A stretch of 64,000 nt of DNA from Streptomyces venezuelae (GTDB taxonomy: Bacteria > Actinomycetota > Actinomycetes > Streptomycetales > Streptomycetaceae), in contig NZ_CP029194.1 of the NCBI RefSeq assembly GCF_008642375.1, positions 2,790,001 to 2,854,000 of the forward strand, written 5' to 3'. The notes under the pieces are model-generated. The model saw only the letters and a list, made by a program, of their open reading frames with translations, was not told where the DNA came from and ran no database searches. Positions 63,402-64,000 of the stretch are shown here, piece by piece; position 1 is the stretch's first letter, and each line of letters opens with the position of its first letter. The position numbers and the translations under genes were made by a program.

Positions 63402-64000
63402 ATGCGCAGCGACGTCGCCACCCTCCCCGGCAGCCCCGAACGCCCCAACGAGGACTGGGCAGCCGCAGCTCTGCCCGCCTCGGGCGGCGGGGGGACGGTC
63501 GTCCTCCTCGACGGCGTCACACCACCGGCCGGTGATGACGGTTGTGTGCACACCGTGCCGTGGTTCACCGCTCGCCTTGGCGGGGCTTTGACCGAACTGT
63601 CCGCTTCCCGCCCGGACATGCCCCTGCCGGAGATCCTGTCCGCGGCAATCCGGCGCACCGCGGAAGCCCATCGCGACACCTGTGACCTTTCTCACGTGCG
63701 CACGCCCCAGGCGACGGTGGTCCTCGCACGCTGGGACGAGGCCTCGGTCGAACATCTCGTCCTCTCCGACTCCGCTCTCCTCCTGGAAGCGCCCGACGGC
63801 TCGGTCCGGGCGGTGCTCGACGACCGGCTCGACCGGGTCCCGGACGAGATCCTGCGCTCCCTGGAGGCGACGGACCGGCTGCGGAACCGGGAGGGCGGCT
63901 TCTTCACGGCGGCGGCCGACCCGTCGGTCGCCGCGCTGGCCGTGACGGGGACGACCCCGCGCGCGGAGGTACGGGCCCTGGCGGCGCTCACGGACGGGGC
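63402..64000 (+). CDS. PP2C-like serine/threonine phosphatase, 5' part (runs off the window)
   Basis: At least 199 aa, open to the last base. N-terminal NEDW and VVLLDGVTPP resemble the metal-binding Asp/Glu motifs of protein phosphatase 2C (RxNED and DG), followed by HTVPWFTARLGGALTEL and PQATVVLARWDEASVEHLVLSDSALLL. Bacterial PP2C proteins of this type remove phosphate from Ser/Thr or act in partner-switching. ATG at 63402. Confidence 0.8.
   Translation, partial: MRSDVATLPGSPERPNEDWAAAALPASGGGGTVVLLDGVTPPAGDDGCVHTVPWFTARLGGALTELSASRPDMPLPEILSAAIRRTAEAHRDTCDLSHVRTPQATVVLARWDEASVEHLVLSDSALLLEAPDGSVRAVLDDRLDRVPDEILRSLEATDRLRNREGGFFTAAADPSVAALAVTGTTPRAEVRALAALTDG

Noticed and set aside
60440..63679. 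A 1079-codon minus-strand open frame overlapping cvnA
   Set aside because: Out of frame with cvnA and almost entirely Arg/Pro/Gly; cvnA has clear domains in the other frame.

Overview
The window is high-GC DNA with GTG and TTG starts, tight gene overlaps and the conserved gene families of Streptomyces: atp operon, rho, hom-thrC-thrB, lysA with an ArgRS-like neighbour, Ku with split LigD proteins, and a conservon. It is best read as the chromosome of a Streptomyces or a very close relative. All calls come from reading the sequence and translations; no database search was run.

Region 1 (1-10000): the 3' part of a secreted GH18 chitinase, a DUF2550 protein, then the complete F1Fo ATP synthase operon on the minus strand (atpI-like, atpB, E, F, H, A, G, D, C), with a hairpin between atpD and atpC and a strong terminator after atpC. 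Region 2 (10000-20400): cell-wall and translation housekeeping genes: a WecA/TagO-type transferase, an SHMT paralogue, an LMW-PTP-like protein lacking the nucleophilic Cys, tsaC, prmC, prfA, rpmE, an LCP protein and rho. Region 3 (20400-27700): aspartate-family amino-acid genes thrB, thrC, hom and lysA, the catalytic-domain-less ArgRS relative NrtL, a stand-alone response regulator and tRNA-Arg(CCG).

Region 4 (27700-47900): accessory and envelope functions: an M4 metalloprotease, Ku with separate LigD polymerase and ligase genes, a HEAT-repeat protein, a lipoprotein/histidine-kinase pair with no response regulator, a FtsW/RodA-PBP pair, two divergent diiron ferritin-like proteins with a TetR regulator, an NlpC/P60 hydrolase, an MFS exporter and a DUF6584-like protein.

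Region 5 (47952-57171): a 9.2-kb integrative element bounded by 31-bp direct repeats. It entered the 3' end of a protein-coding gene, a styrene-monooxygenase-type flavoenzyme, and supplied a replacement C-terminus; the original last codons survive at the far end. It carries a tyrosine integrase and Xis-like protein; a three-gene operon with 4-bp overlaps encoding a sigma-factor/GntR fusion, an HNH nuclease and an AAA+ helicase-like ATPase; a divergent small GntR-like regulator related to the fusion's C-terminus; and an HTH-TPR regulator. About 2 kb of non-coding DNA is packed with iterons, palindromes and hairpins. No transfer gene is visible. This is the most novel part of the window.

Region 6 (57123-64000): the element-edited flavin monooxygenase, a conservon (cvnA-D) reading toward it, and the 5' part of a PP2C-like phosphatase running off the window.
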